DNA of 43,912 bases from Cyanothece sp. BG0011 (GCF_003013815.1 NZ_PRLH01000144.1:1-43912); one strand, 5' to 3'; numbered from the stretch's first letter, positions 8,357-15,433 are shown. The notes: generated from the letters alone by a model not told the origin. A program made the numbers and translations.

Positions 8357-9232
8357 ATGCCAACCATCGATATATCGGGAGTGCCTCATGCTTATGAGCT
8401 AACGACTCCCTCTGCCAAACCTTCGACCCCTGTGTTAATTTTTATTCATGGCTGGCTCTTAAGCCGTCAATATTGGCTACCCTTAATTAATGAATTATCC
8501 CCCGACTATCCTTGTTTGACTTACGATCTCAGAGGGTTTGGAGACTCTCAACCGTTAGATAATTATTTATTAGAAAAAAATAAGACTTCCTCTCCCTACA
8601 CTTTAGAAGCATATGCTCAAGATTTGATTATTTTACTAGAAAAATTAAATATTCAACGAGGGTGGTTAATTGGCCATTCTTTGGGAGGTAGTATTGCCTT
8701 ATGGGGGGCTGATCTGTGTCCCGAAAAAATACAAGGGGTTGTTTGTTTAAACGCCGGTGGAGGTATCTATTTAAAAGAAGAATTTGAGCGGTTTCGCCTC
8801 GCTGGACAACAATTAGTTAAATATCGCCCTCGGTGGTTATCTAATGTGCCGTTAATCGATATTCTCTTTTCTAGAATTATGGTGGCTAGTCCGATTGAGC
8901 GACAATGGGGGAAACAACGAGTGATCGATTTAATGAGGGCAGATTCAGAAGCAGCCTTAGGCTCCTTATTAGATTCTACGACAGAAAGTGAAGTTCATTT
9001 ATTACCCCAAATTGTGTCCCGTCTAGTTCAACCCGTTTATTTCTTTTCAGGGGACAAAGACACGGTAATGGAACCCCAATATGTTCGTTATTTAGCTAGT
9101 TTTCATGAACTCTTCAAATATCAAGGTCAGAATGTCATTGATGTTCCTAATTGTGGTCATTTATCTATGGTAGAACAACCTGAATTATTAGGGGAAAAAA
9201 TGCTGAATATTTTAATGACGCATGAAGTTTAA
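8357..9232 (+). CDS. alpha/beta hydrolase
   Basis: This 291-residue protein has the alpha/beta-hydrolase fold. It carries the oxyanion HGW motif (HGWLLSRQYW, about 31-40) and YDLRGFGDS before the nucleophile elbow. The elbow is GHSLGG with Ser108. An acid lies in SGDKDTV (Asp233 or Asp235), and the catalytic His268 is in CGHLSMVEQPE. It lacks a signal peptide, so it is probably cytosolic. Related cyanobacterial proteins are annotated as esterases, haloperoxidase-like enzymes or lipid-active hydrolases; the substrate here is not visible. A terminator-like hairpin lies in its leader. Confidence 0.88.
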   Translation: MPTIDISGVPHAYELTTPSAKPSTPVLIFIHGWLLSRQYWLPLINELSPDYPCLTYDLRGFGDSQPLDNYLLEKNKTSSPYTLEAYAQDLIILLEKLNIQRGWLIGHSLGGSIALWGADLCPEKIQGVVCLNAGGGIYLKEEFERFRLAGQQLVKYRPRWLSNVPLIDILFSRIMVASPIERQWGKQRVIDLMRADSEAALGSLLDSTTESEVHLLPQIVSRLVQPVYFFSGDKDTVMEPQYVRYLASFHELFKYQGQNVIDVPNCGHLSMVEQPELLGEKMLNILMTHEV

Positions 9233-9299
9233 CAGTGATTAATTAATTATTAGTTAATAACATCTTTCTAGAATCTATAAAAACTAAACAAGAAACTAG

Positions 9300-9475
9300 A
9301 AAAAATCTATTTTAAAATCGTTACAGTCAAAAACAAATACTATTGCCACCCCCTCTAACTCTCCCTTTTGTGAGGGGGAGAACCCTTGCCTATTGCCTAT
9401 TGCCCTGCCCCCAACCCCCCACACCCCCCACACCCCCCTTTAAAAGGGGGGCAGGGGGGGTTAGGTTTATCGAAG
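9300..9475 (+). repeat. composite dispersed repeat with C/G-rich palindromic tract, copy 1
   Basis: The segment starts with CGTTACAGTCAAAAAC (near 9319) and runs through short CTATTGCC units. It ends in a C-rich tract containing the 19-bp palindrome CCCCCCTTTAAAAGGGGGG (9433-9451) followed by G-rich sequence. The palindrome recurs at 42162-42180, and the GTTACAGTCAAAA module recurs inverted near 42245-42262. It lies between the hydrolase gene and the CBS-protein gene, which converge. Confidence 0.75.
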
Positions 9476-9491
9476 GTGCAAAATATGGGAA

Positions 9492-10829
9492 TTAATAAAT
9501 ATCATTAGGGGTTTGATTTAATAAAGGTTGACTAACGGGCATGACTAACACTTTATCCACTCGATTTCCGTCCATGTCCATTACTTCAAATTTTAAGCCT
9601 TTCCAATTAAAACTATCGGCTGCTTTAGGAATTTTGCCTAGATAAGTAATGACAAAACCCCCTAATGTATGGAAATTACCCTGTTTTTCGCCAGGAATCA
9701 TATTCAGTCGGAAGACCTTCTTAAACTCATCAACGCCTACGGTTCCATCCATTAACCAAGACCCATCTTCTCGCCGTATAATTGAAGGGATAACGGTTTG
9801 ATCGATGCGAGGAATATCACCGACAATGGCTTTTAACATATCATTAATAGTCACTAATCCTTGAACAATTCCATATTCATCTACCACTAAAGCAATATGA
9901 TTTCCCGTTTGTTGAAATAATTGTAAGACTTTTAATCCTAGGGTACTATCAGGAACGAATAAAGGTTGTCCCAAGGATGCCGTTAAATCAAACTGTTGAC
10001 AAGATAAACAACCAGATAATAAAGTAGTGACCTGAACAATCCCTAAAACTTCTTCTAAACTGCCTTGACACACAGGAAAACGAGTATGGGTACTATGGAC
10101 GATTTTATTACGATTCATCTCAGCCGAATCTTCTAGATTTAACCACACAATTTCAGGCCGAGTGGTCATTAAACTGCTTACTCTGCGATCGCCTAATTGT
10201 AAAACCCTCTCCACCATATCCTGTTCCACTTCTTCAAACATTCCTGCTTCTTTTCCCTGTTTCAACATGACTTTAATTTCTTCTTGAGTCACCGGCGGTT
10301 CAGTAATCGTCGTGGTAACCCCCAACAAAGATAAAATAAAATCTGTCGAAGCCCCTAATAAATTGACAATAGGGGAAACTAAACGAGAGACATATAACAA
10401 AGGAACGGCCATCAATGTGGCAATTCCTTCGGGATCACTCAAGGCTAAACGTTTAGGAACTAATTCCCCAATCACTAACGACAAATAGGTTAAACAAAGG
10501 ACAACAATGGTAATGGCGATGGTTTCGCTATGAACCATTAAACCAGGAACACGCTGTAACACCACCGTTAGATGGGCTGAGAGGTTAGCTCCTCCATACA
10601 CTCCGGCCAAAATGCCAATCAGGGTAATACCGATTTGTACCGTTGATAAAACCTGGTTGGGGTCATTGGCTAATTCTAAAGCAATTTTTGCTCTGCGATC
10701 GCCTCGAAGACTCATTTGCTCTAAGCGAATTTTGCTAGAGGAGACTAGCGCTATCTCCGATAGGGCAAAGATAGCATTACATAAGACCAATAGAAGGATA
10801 ACGAGAAGTTCGCTTGCGATCGAAACCAT
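9492..10829 (-). CDS. CNNM/CorC-TlyC family membrane protein with CBS domains
   Basis: The 445-residue protein has the standard three parts. Residues 1-185 are a DUF21/CNNM membrane region with hydrophobic helices starting SELLVILLLVLCNAIFALSE. A CBS pair spans roughly 210-325 (MTTRPEIVWLNLED, then LVVDEYGIVQGLVTINDMLKAIVGDIP). A C-terminal CorC/HlyC domain at about 345-425 includes GTVGVDEFKKVF and LGGFVITYLGKIP. The family is implicated in magnesium or cobalt transport and in ion tolerance; the old name hemolysin is not a proven activity. The gene converges with the hydrolase across the C/G-rich repeat. Confidence 0.9.
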   Translation of the reverse strand: MVSIASELLVILLLVLCNAIFALSEIALVSSSKIRLEQMSLRGDRRAKIALELANDPNQVLSTVQIGITLIGILAGVYGGANLSAHLTVVLQRVPGLMVHSETIAITIVVLCLTYLSLVIGELVPKRLALSDPEGIATLMAVPLLYVSRLVSPIVNLLGASTDFILSLLGVTTTITEPPVTQEEIKVMLKQGKEAGMFEEVEQDMVERVLQLGDRRVSSLMTTRPEIVWLNLEDSAEMNRNKIVHSTHTRFPVCQGSLEEVLGIVQVTTLLSGCLSCQQFDLTASLGQPLFVPDSTLGLKVLQLFQQTGNHIALVVDEYGIVQGLVTINDMLKAIVGDIPRIDQTVIPSIIRREDGSWLMDGTVGVDEFKKVFRLNMIPGEKQGNFHTLGGFVITYLGKIPKAADSFNWKGLKFEVMDMDGNRVDKVLVMPVSQPLLNQTPNDIY

Positions 10830-10991
10830 AGAAACTTGGTCTCAGCTTGAGTTCAAGATAGCTGATCACTTCTAGTATCAACCATTAATCCCCTGAAAAA
10901 CAGGGTGATCCTTAGTTAAATTTTTATGAAGTCCTGACATTTTTTTGATAAAAATGTAACAATAGATACAGAAAGTATTTTAAAAGTTCTC

Positions 10992-11018
10992 AATCTTCCC
11001 GTCAAATTCGGGAAAGAT
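10992..11018 (+). promoter_or_regulatory. hairpin in the leader of the DUF4278 gene
   Basis: ATCTTCCCG (10993-11001) pairs with CGGGAAAGAT (11009-11018), with one bulged A and a 7-nt loop. It lies 30 bases before the ATG at 11049 and just upstream of a strong ribosome binding site, GGAGG at 11034-11038. It could be an mRNA-stabilising 5' structure. There is no T run, so it is not a terminator. Confidence 0.35.
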
Positions 11019-11048
11019 GGGGGAACAGTAATCGGAGGAAAATAAATT

Positions 11049-11231
11049 ATGAAACTGTCATTTCGCGGAATCAGCTATAATCATGACCCGATGACCATAG
11101 AAACCAGCAATACAGAGGTCGAAGGAACTTATCGGGGTGTTCATTGGAAAAATCACCCTTATGCAAAATCTCGTCATAGTCATGGCAACAAGCAGATGAC
11201 CTATCGTGGTATCCATTATGTAGAAAATTAA
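11049..11231 (+). CDS. DUF4278 family small protein
   Basis: The 60-residue protein starts MKLSFRGISYNHDP and ends with the repeated pattern TYRGIHYVEN. An internal GTYRGVHWKNHP repeats the same YRG-(I/V)-x-(Y/W) motif. This triple YRG pattern defines DUF4278, a small family almost confined to cyanobacteria, with no known function. The start is firm because GGAGG lies 10 bases upstream. The next gene begins 59 bases after the stop and could be cotranscribed. The protein is basic and His-rich, with no membrane segment. Confidence 0.85.
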   Translation: MKLSFRGISYNHDPMTIETSNTEVEGTYRGVHWKNHPYAKSRHSHGNKQMTYRGIHYVEN

Positions 11232-11290
11232 TGTTTTTACTTTGAGTGTTTTGATGTTGGTTTAACTTAACTTTTTTAGGAACAGTGGAT

Positions 11291-11695
11291 ATGAAATTTT
11301 CAGAACGTCGTTTTAGAGGGGATGAGCAGCCCAATGCTTTAGATAGGGGTAATGAAACCGTCATCCAAAGACATTGTAGGCAAAGATGGAAATACGAATA
11401 TCCTCGACATATGAGACCTCGCCCTTGTACTGTATCGACACAAAATCCCCTGACTCATTCTCCTGTTGAGTCTCAAGTGGTGATTGATCGAGCATTAGAG
11501 GGTCAAGTTTGTCCAATTTCCATCAAATCCCCTGAACCATTGCCTGTGAATGAAGTATCAAAAACTCATTTACAAAATGTTTGTCGAAACTTAGAACGAC
11601 GACTGAAAAAAGCCCAACTAAACGGAGATCAATGGTTAATTAGTCTATTAGAGAAAGAATTTCAGGATATGGGTCAATTGTGTGTTTTTTCCTAG
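11291..11695 (+). CDS. conserved-looking hypothetical protein, 134 aa
   Basis: I do not recognise this protein. The ATG at 11291 has AGGA at 11278-11281. A GTG at 11285 is an alternative but a weaker start. The N-terminal half is basic and rich in Arg, Pro and His (residues 1-45). The middle is low in structure. The C-terminus has a helical segment with a charged pattern (CRNLERRLKKAQLNGDQWLISLLEKE) that looks like a helix-turn-helix-sized hairpin. The gene follows DUF4278 and ends 25 bases before a clear terminator, supporting a two-gene transcript. It contains no signal peptide or membrane helix. Confidence 0.6.
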   Translation: MKFSERRFRGDEQPNALDRGNETVIQRHCRQRWKYEYPRHMRPRPCTVSTQNPLTHSPVESQVVIDRALEGQVCPISIKSPEPLPVNEVSKTHLQNVCRNLERRLKKAQLNGDQWLISLLEKEFQDMGQLCVFS

Positions 11696-11720
11696 ATTTT
11701 TGTTGTCAAGAAAATTTAAA

Positions 11721-11754
11721 CCCCATCTAAATATCTTAGATGGGGAATTCTTTT
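11721..11754. terminator. terminator between convergent genes
   Basis: A perfect 10-bp stem, CCCCATCTAA (11721-11730) and TTAGATGGGG (11736-11745), has a 5-nt loop and is followed by AATTCTTTT. It lies 25 bases after the 134-aa gene and 24 bases after the convergent PAM68-like stop. It is placed best for the plus strand. Confidence 0.8.
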
Positions 11755-11777
11755 AATATTTATATTTCATTTGTTGA

Positions 11778-12248
11778 TTAATTTTTTTTAGCTTCTTGTC
11801 TAGCACTGCGCCATGCTTGAATGGTACGACCCAAATTTTGGGTAAATTCTTGCCATCCCCACCAACCTCCGGCTCGATGTTCATCCCAGGAAGCCGAAAA
11901 GATACCATAACTGAGTCCTAATACCCCTAAACCAAACAATCCTAAACTAACCGCACCAACGGCAGAATTGGGAATATCTAACCAGTCATGACTGACTATC
12001 CAATAAAAGACAAAAAATGAAGACATTCCTAGTCCTGTGGGAATACCCGAAAAAATAGCCATGCGTTTGATCATGCGTTTACTAACGCTGTCAGGAATTG
12101 CGCTAAGACTGGCATCATTAGAGCGTTTTTTCTGTTTTTTAGGGGTTGTAACTGAGGTTGTATTAGTTGCTGGAGCTTTTTTTTCTTTCTTCTTTTTTTT
12201 CTGACGGGGTTCAAAAGGGATAGAGTTCCGTGAGGAGTTGGCTGCCAT
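11778..12248 (-). CDS. PAM68-like protein (DUF3464), photosystem II assembly
   Basis: This membrane protein matches the PAM68 family, which in plants and cyanobacteria helps photosystem II assembly near the CP47/reaction-centre stage. The chosen start is the ATG at 12248 (MAANSSRNSIPFEP). A longer reading from 12290 adds 14 residues that look like leader sequence. Residues 10-50 are a Lys-rich, disordered stretch. The signature PDSVSKRMIKRM follows, then two membrane helices (about 65-85 and 95-115). The conserved end is SWDEHRAGGWWGWQEFTQN. The length of 156 is normal for the family. It stands alone, converging with the 134-aa gene. Confidence 0.85.
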   Translation of the reverse strand: MAANSSRNSIPFEPRQKKKKKEKKAPATNTTSVTTPKKQKKRSNDASLSAIPDSVSKRMIKRMAIFSGIPTGLGMSSFFVFYWIVSHDWLDIPNSAVGAVSLGLFGLGVLGLSYGIFSASWDEHRAGGWWGWQEFTQNLGRTIQAWRSARQEAKKN

Positions 12249-12340
12249 AAGTCTTGAATTGAAATAAAAAATAAAAATGTGATCAATCACACACTTTCGT
12301 TGATTTTAACTTACTGTAGGGATTAATTGCTATTTTATCG

Positions 12341-12392
12341 GTGATCAGTGATTGTCAACTGATCACTGATCACTGATTACTGATTACTGTTA
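12341..12392. repeat. ACTGATCACTGATT-type short repeat with hairpin
   Basis: TGATCAGTGAT (12342-12352) and its complement (12362-12372) form an 11-bp hairpin with a 9-nt loop, followed by tandem ACTGATC/ACTGATT units. It overlaps the stop of the minus-strand gene ending at 12390. Strings of this type are common intergenic repeats in cyanobacteria. Confidence 0.65.
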
Positions 12393-12722
12393 ACTGATAC
12401 TATCTAGACTGAGTGGCACAAAATCACCATAAATCGTTAATCCTAATAACATGGGTTGTCCTGCTTGAATAAGTTTTCCGGTTAATACACAACTTTCGTC
12501 CTTTCTAGCCACTGATTCAATGGTGGCCCGAATATCGACAGCCGAAAATTGCGGTCGATAATCTCCTGATTTTTGCTGTACATAGTTCCAGAGAATATCC
12601 CTGATTAATGCTTGATAACCTTGATGGCCAGAAAGCTCTTTAAGCTTGTCTTTGAGGGTTTTTTCTAAACGGATGCTGGTAACTTCCATTTCGGTGGTTG
12701 AAGTACGGGGAAGAGTTTTCAT
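12390..12722 (-). CDS. small protein with ribbon-helix-helix-like N-terminus
   Basis: The chosen start is the ATG at 12722 (MKTLPRTSTTE). It has AGGA on the minus strand 8 bases upstream; an ATG at 12737 would add five residues but lacks such a site. The 110-residue product has a strand-helix-helix pattern (EMEVTSIRLEKTLKDKLKEL, then GHQGYQALIRDILWNYVQ) typical of MetJ/Arc/CopG-type DNA-binding proteins. The C-terminal half (ESVARKDESCVLTGKLI, then PMLLGLTIYGDFVPLS) looks like a small beta domain of unknown role. It could be a repressor. The short divergent gap to 12772 may hold its operator. The DNA-binding role is inference. Confidence 0.6.
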   Translation of the reverse strand: MKTLPRTSTTEMEVTSIRLEKTLKDKLKELSGHQGYQALIRDILWNYVQQKSGDYRPQFSAVDIRATIESVARKDESCVLTGKLIQAGQPMLLGLTIYGDFVPLSLDSIS

Positions 12723-12771
12723 GATTTTTTTCCTCATTAAAAGGTAGACATTTCAGTAATATAAGTGTAGT

Positions 12772-13068
12772 ATGAAAAAGTCTCTTTTAACACGGTTGAA
12801 AACCTTCATGTTACTTTTTTCTGGCCTCAATTTATTTCTCCGAGTCTTCAGTGGTTGCCAAGGGTGGCCAACTGTGATCATCGGAAAGAGGGGGTTAGAG
12901 ATAAAAAGTAATTGTCCGACTAAGCAAGCAACAGTCTTTAATTTTCCGATATGGAGTCTATTTCATCGAGATTATCCCCTCTCAGGCGATAATGAATCTC
13001 CAGAGATTAGAACATCCCTAACCCTCAAAAGCGGGTGGTGGAGGCAAATCTTCCCTATCCTTAGATAA
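12772..13068 (+). CDS. doubtful small reading frame, 98 aa
   Basis: An ATG at 12772 begins a frame with a basic and then hydrophobic start (residues 1-26, MKKSLLTRLKTFMLLFSGLN), but no Shine-Dalgarno sequence is visible. The remainder (CQGWPTVIIGKRGLEI, IWSLFHRDYPL) resembles no family I know and has erratic composition. A strong terminator follows 28 bases after the stop. The stretch is therefore probably transcribed, but it may be an RNA gene rather than coding. Confidence 0.25.
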   Translation: MKKSLLTRLKTFMLLFSGLNLFLRVFSGCQGWPTVIIGKRGLEIKSNCPTKQATVFNFPIWSLFHRDYPLSGDNESPEIRTSLTLKSGWWRQIFPILR

Positions 13069-13095
13069 ATACCTAACTCCTCAAGGTTTGTCTGA

Positions 13096-13134
13096 CCCCC
13101 CGCTTTACTCCTCTAGTAGAAAGTGGGGGGTTTT
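13096..13134 (+). terminator. strong rho-independent terminator
   Basis: CCCCCCGCTTT (13096-13106) pairs with AAAGTGGGGGG (13120-13130) as an 11-bp stem containing one G-T pair, with a 13-nt loop, and TTTTGTT follows. This is among the strongest terminators in the window. Confidence 0.85.
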
Positions 13135-13241
13135 GTTAGATCAACCAGAGTAAAAAAATGTGATATTTATCTATTATTGTTGTTCTCTTACGTATCGACT
13201 CACATCAATGATTTCTGTCATTTTTAAAGCCACAAAAGACG

Positions 13242-13619
13242 ATGTTAAAACTAACTTATACCCATAATGGATTTTATATTGATTATCTTCAAGAGTCCTT
13301 AGAGACTTGGGTAACAACTCGTGTCATCTTAGCGTTACGGTCAGGAACCAGTCTTTGTGTTGAACCGAGTAGTGCTTCTTTTTTAATTTCTTTAGACTTA
13401 CCTTATGTGAATCAACTATTAGAAGATGTGAACGAATTTACAGGAGAAATTGTCGAGGTTAACCGTTGTGATGAAGAAGCAATGGAAGTTGTTCTAGAAG
13501 GTACTTGGTTAGGTTCAGATATCGCTAGTGAAGAAGGGATATTTATCTGTCGTTTAAGCGATCGCTTAGAATCTCTTCTCTATCAAATCTGGCAAGAGTC
13601 ACCAGTAAAAATTAATTAA
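13242..13619 (+). CDS. conserved hypothetical cyanobacterial protein, 125 aa
   Basis: The 125-residue acidic protein begins MLKLTYTHNGFYIDYLQESLETWV. It alternates strands and helices (VILALRSGTSLCVEPSSASFLISLDL, then LEGTWLGSDIASEEGIFICRLSDRLE). The overall look is of a compact soluble alpha/beta protein. I believe it belongs to an uncharacterised cyanobacterial family, but I cannot name one with certainty. It has no signal peptide or membrane segment. It stands alone, with the strong terminator at 13096-13134 upstream and an HIP1-containing gap downstream. Confidence 0.7.
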   Translation: MLKLTYTHNGFYIDYLQESLETWVTTRVILALRSGTSLCVEPSSASFLISLDLPYVNQLLEDVNEFTGEIVEVNRCDEEAMEVVLEGTWLGSDIASEEGIFICRLSDRLESLLYQIWQESPVKIN

Positions 13620-13816
13620 TGGTAGTGCGATCAACTAAATTAATGTAGTGTGATCGCGCTTTCTTGTAGCAACTGTCTTGATGATCAAGCGATCGCTAAA
13701 ATAATGAATAATTAGCTGAATTTTAGCTATCTGCTCCAATCAATATGCAACTTTTTCTGACCATAAGCTCAGAATAAAGTAAAATTAGAGGTATTATAAT
13801 TGAGGATAGGTCAATT

Positions 13817-13997
13817 TCGTTAACCGTAGCACAAGCCATTAAATCGGTTGAAATTTGTCAAAGTCTCTCGGATCTTCATCAAGATATTGTTTCGTTTTGA
13901 TGATGTTAAAGAAGAGATTTATATCTTAGCTGGAAAAGATATTGAAGTAATTATTTATCTTAATGGAGATTGGGAGTTTTTACCAAATGAAACCTAA
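13817..13997 (+). pseudogene. DUF6888-type gene, broken by a frameshift and lost start
   Basis: In one frame the segment reads TVAQAIKSVEICQSLSDLHQ (near 13822-13881), then DIVSF and a TGA. One base over, the protein resumes as FRFDDVKEEIYILAGKDIEV and ends at TAA 13995-13997. The two halves together match the DUF6888 pattern (ICQxLSxL, FRFDxxxEEIYILAG, DWEFL). Restoring the frame needs five bases near 13888-13895. They could have been lost by slippage between two GTTT copies. No ATG, GTG or TTG is in frame where the start should be. It overlaps the DUF6887 gene by 11 bases, as intact pairs do. Family assignment is from memory. Confidence 0.6.
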
Positions 13998-14181
13998 TTT
14001 TGAGATAATGAGTAAGGCAGAATTAAGAGCCTATGTGTTAAAACATAAGGAAGATAAAGAAGCGTTACGAGTGTTAATGAGTCGTCGCGATCCTAATTTT
14101 ATTAAATATAATTTTCCTAATACTGAAGAGGGAATAGAACATATAAAAGAAGTTATTAAACGTAAAATTGAAGGTCATTAG
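13987..14181 (+). CDS. DUF6887 family small protein
   Basis: The 64-residue protein starts at ATG 13987 (MKPNFEIMSKAELRAYVLKH), inside the last codons of the DUF6888 remnant. An upstream in-frame ATG at 13963 would add eight residues read from the DUF6888 frame and is less likely. The helical core AELRAYVLKHKEDKEALRVLM and the tail EEGIEHIKEVIKRKIE match DUF6887, usually paired with DUF6888 in cyanobacteria. Such overlapping small pairs look like toxin-antitoxin systems, but the role is not established. Its partner gene is broken here. Confidence 0.65.
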   Translation: MKPNFEIMSKAELRAYVLKHKEDKEALRVLMSRRDPNFIKYNFPNTEEGIEHIKEVIKRKIEGH

Positions 14182-14195
14182 CGATCGCCGATCTC

Positions 14196-14218
14196 GTAGT
14201 TGAGGAACGAAACCCAAC
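14196..14218. repeat. REP half-hairpin at the left end of RAYT copy 1
   Basis: GTTGAGGAACGAAACCCAAC (14199-14218) is the reverse complement of the REP core seen at 14625-14649. It sits just after GCGATCGCCGATCTCGTAG, which also precedes the second RAYT copy at 15440-15458. Confidence 0.7.
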
Positions 14219-14234
14219 AAAATAATATAAGAAA

Positions 14235-14600
14235 TTACTCCATCCCAACAGAAACATCAAAAACAGGGATTTCTGAACGTCCCCAGTCAACATCATAAAC
14301 ACCGCGCTGCACATAACGATGAAAACTGGAATATTCCCAATGTTTTGGACGTGAAACTAAGCCATGATGCACGGGGTTATAATGAATATAATCTACATGA
14401 TTAATAAAATCTTGTTCATCTCGGATTAAATGCTCCCAAAATCGTCTTTGCCAGATAGCTCTCTCTTGTTTACTTTGTCTTGACGTGGAAACGTTGCCTT
14501 GATATTTGCGATCGCATCTACGGCTAAACCAACCTTTAATCAAACGCCACCGAGTCGAAAACTCAGCATCTCTTTCGGGTAATGTCCAAATACAATGAAA
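14235..14600 (-). pseudogene. REP-associated tyrosine transposase (RAYT), copy 1, N-terminus deleted
   Basis: From about 14600 down to the TAA/TAG side at 14235 the minus strand encodes the C-terminal two thirds of a Y1 (IS200-like) RAYT. It runs from FHCIWTLPERDAEF to the end, nearly identical to the full copy at 15495-16037. It keeps the tyrosine motif DYIHYNPVHHGLV. The first 60 or so codons, including the HUH region, are missing. At the break, sequence after the His-Cys-Ile-Trp codons jumps to the AATTGATCATACTC flank found upstream of the complete gene. Both ends retain REP sequence, so this is an internally deleted element. Confidence 0.8.
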
Positions 14601-14624
14601 TTGATCATACTCAAGATGTTATGC

Positions 14625-14650
14625 GTTGGGTTTCGTTCCTCAACCCAACC
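14625..14650. repeat. REP hairpin
   Basis: GTTGGGTT (14625-14632), a 9-nt loop TCGTTCCTC, then AACCCAAC (14642-14649) form a perfect 8-bp stem. It marks the right end of RAYT copy 1. Confidence 0.8.
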
Positions 14651-15418
14651 TACTGAACTATAGGCAAATTCTGAACTTTGAACTGCGAACTCTGAATTCT
14701 CAAATGGGGTGGAGTCGATAAACCAACCGACTCCGTTGCCGTTGTAGTCGATGAGGATGGTTCCTGCGTTGGGGCGACCGAAGGAGTCAAAGCCTGTGAT
14801 GGTGGCTTCGGCTAATTGTCCGGTGGGTAGGTCAGTTATTTCCAGGTTTATAGTAGGTAGGGTGGGGAGGTTTAGGTAATTACTCCAGAGGGTTTGAGCG
14901 GTAGAATTAAGGGTGTTGAGTATTTGAGGATTAAAACTATGAAGATGACTGCTGATGAATTTTTGGCCCGGTATGCTGCTGGAGAGAGAGATTTCTTCGG
15001 AATTGAACTGATTGATGCTGACTTGAGTAGAGCTACTGGTTGGGAACAAAACAATCCCGTCGGACAAACTATTACTGGAACTGTTTTGGGAGAAGGAGAT
15101 CTCAGTGGGACTAACTTTGCTGCCAACGATATGCGTGCCTGCAATTTCAGTCGTTCCAAAATGGTTCGATGTCAGTTTATTGCTGCTAACTTGACTAGAT
15201 CCTGCTTTGTAGGTGCTGATTTGAGTGGTACTACTTTTGAAGGAGCCAAGTTGATCCGTGCCGACTTGAGAGAAGCTGATCTCCGTGGAGCCAATATGAC
15301 TGGAGTTGATTTGACTGGAGCCGATATGACTGGAGCTAAAGATGATGGAGCTTGGTATGAGAGTGCTTTCTTCTGTGATACTATTCTCCCAGATGGAACT
15401 TTCTTGGAAGGGCCTCAT
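14650..15418 (-). pseudogene. remnant of a large surface protein gene, antisense to the pentapeptide gene
   Basis: The minus strand stays open across this span (the frame continues to 14540). Its 3' part reads NTLNSTAQTLWSNYL, ITDLPTGQLAEATITGFDSF, GRPNAGTILIDYNGNG and VGWFIDSTPFENSEF. From memory this block occurs in large cyanobacterial extracellular proteins, next to Ser/Thr-rich repeats and before a metalloprotease-like part. The 5' part is itself Ser/Thr-rich (SSHIGSSQINSSHIGSTEIS), but here the DNA is also the antisense of the pentapeptide gene. After NSEF the sequence runs into REP and RAYT, so the C-terminus is cut. No start region is present. It is probably a fragment, and the recall of the family is unverified. 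Confidence 0.5.
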
Positions 15419-15433
15419 CCCGTCGAAGATTAA
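14939..15433 (+). CDS. pentapeptide repeat protein
   Basis: The 164-residue protein starts at ATG 14939, with GAGGA at 14926-14930. An earlier ATG at 14894 has no such site. The N-terminus TADEFLARYAAGERDF is typical of cyanobacterial pentapeptide proteins. From about residue 20 the A(D/N)LXX pattern builds a right-handed beta helix: ADLSR, GDLSG, ANLTR, ADLSG, ADLRE, ADLRG, ANMTG, VDLTG. The end DTILPDGT is also usual. These proteins are thought to mediate protein contacts; no enzyme activity is expected. It lies between two RAYT copies, and its antisense strand is open and Ser/Thr-rich. Confidence 0.88.
   Translation: MKMTADEFLARYAAGERDFFGIELIDADLSRATGWEQNNPVGQTITGTVLGEGDLSGTNFAANDMRACNFSRSKMVRCQFIAANLTRSCFVGADLSGTTFEGAKLIRADLREADLRGANMTGVDLTGADMTGAKDDGAWYESAFFCDTILPDGTFLEGPHPVED

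Larger units (their letters stand above)
12765..13134 (+). ncRNA. candidate structured RNA ending at a strong terminator
   Basis: The segment contains two long-range pairings that cannot nest: ATCGGAAA (12880-12887) with TTTCCGAT (12943-12950), and AGAGGGG (12887-12893) with CCCCTCT (12976-12982). They form either a pseudoknot or two alternative folds. The transcript would end at the terminator at 13096-13134. The coding alternative (12772-13068) is weak. No match to a named cyanobacterial RNA was recognised, and the 5' end is a guess. Confidence 0.3.

Noticed and set aside
9383-9405. Repeated TTGCCTATTGCC units as a possible CRISPR array
   Set aside because: Units are too short with no unique spacers and no cas genes; this is a heptamer-type repeat common in cyanobacteria.
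10612-10875. 87-codon plus-strand frame opposite the CorC/TlyC gene
   Set aside because: It is antisense to a clear membrane-domain coding region and shows no family features or ribosome binding site.
11071-11364. 97-codon minus-strand frame opposite DUF4278 and the start of the next gene
   Set aside because: It is antisense to a recognisable DUF4278 protein with a strong ribosome binding site.
12341-12392. ACTGATCACTGATT repeats as a CRISPR or attachment site
   Set aside because: Units are 7-11 bases, directly adjacent, with no spacers and no integrase nearby.
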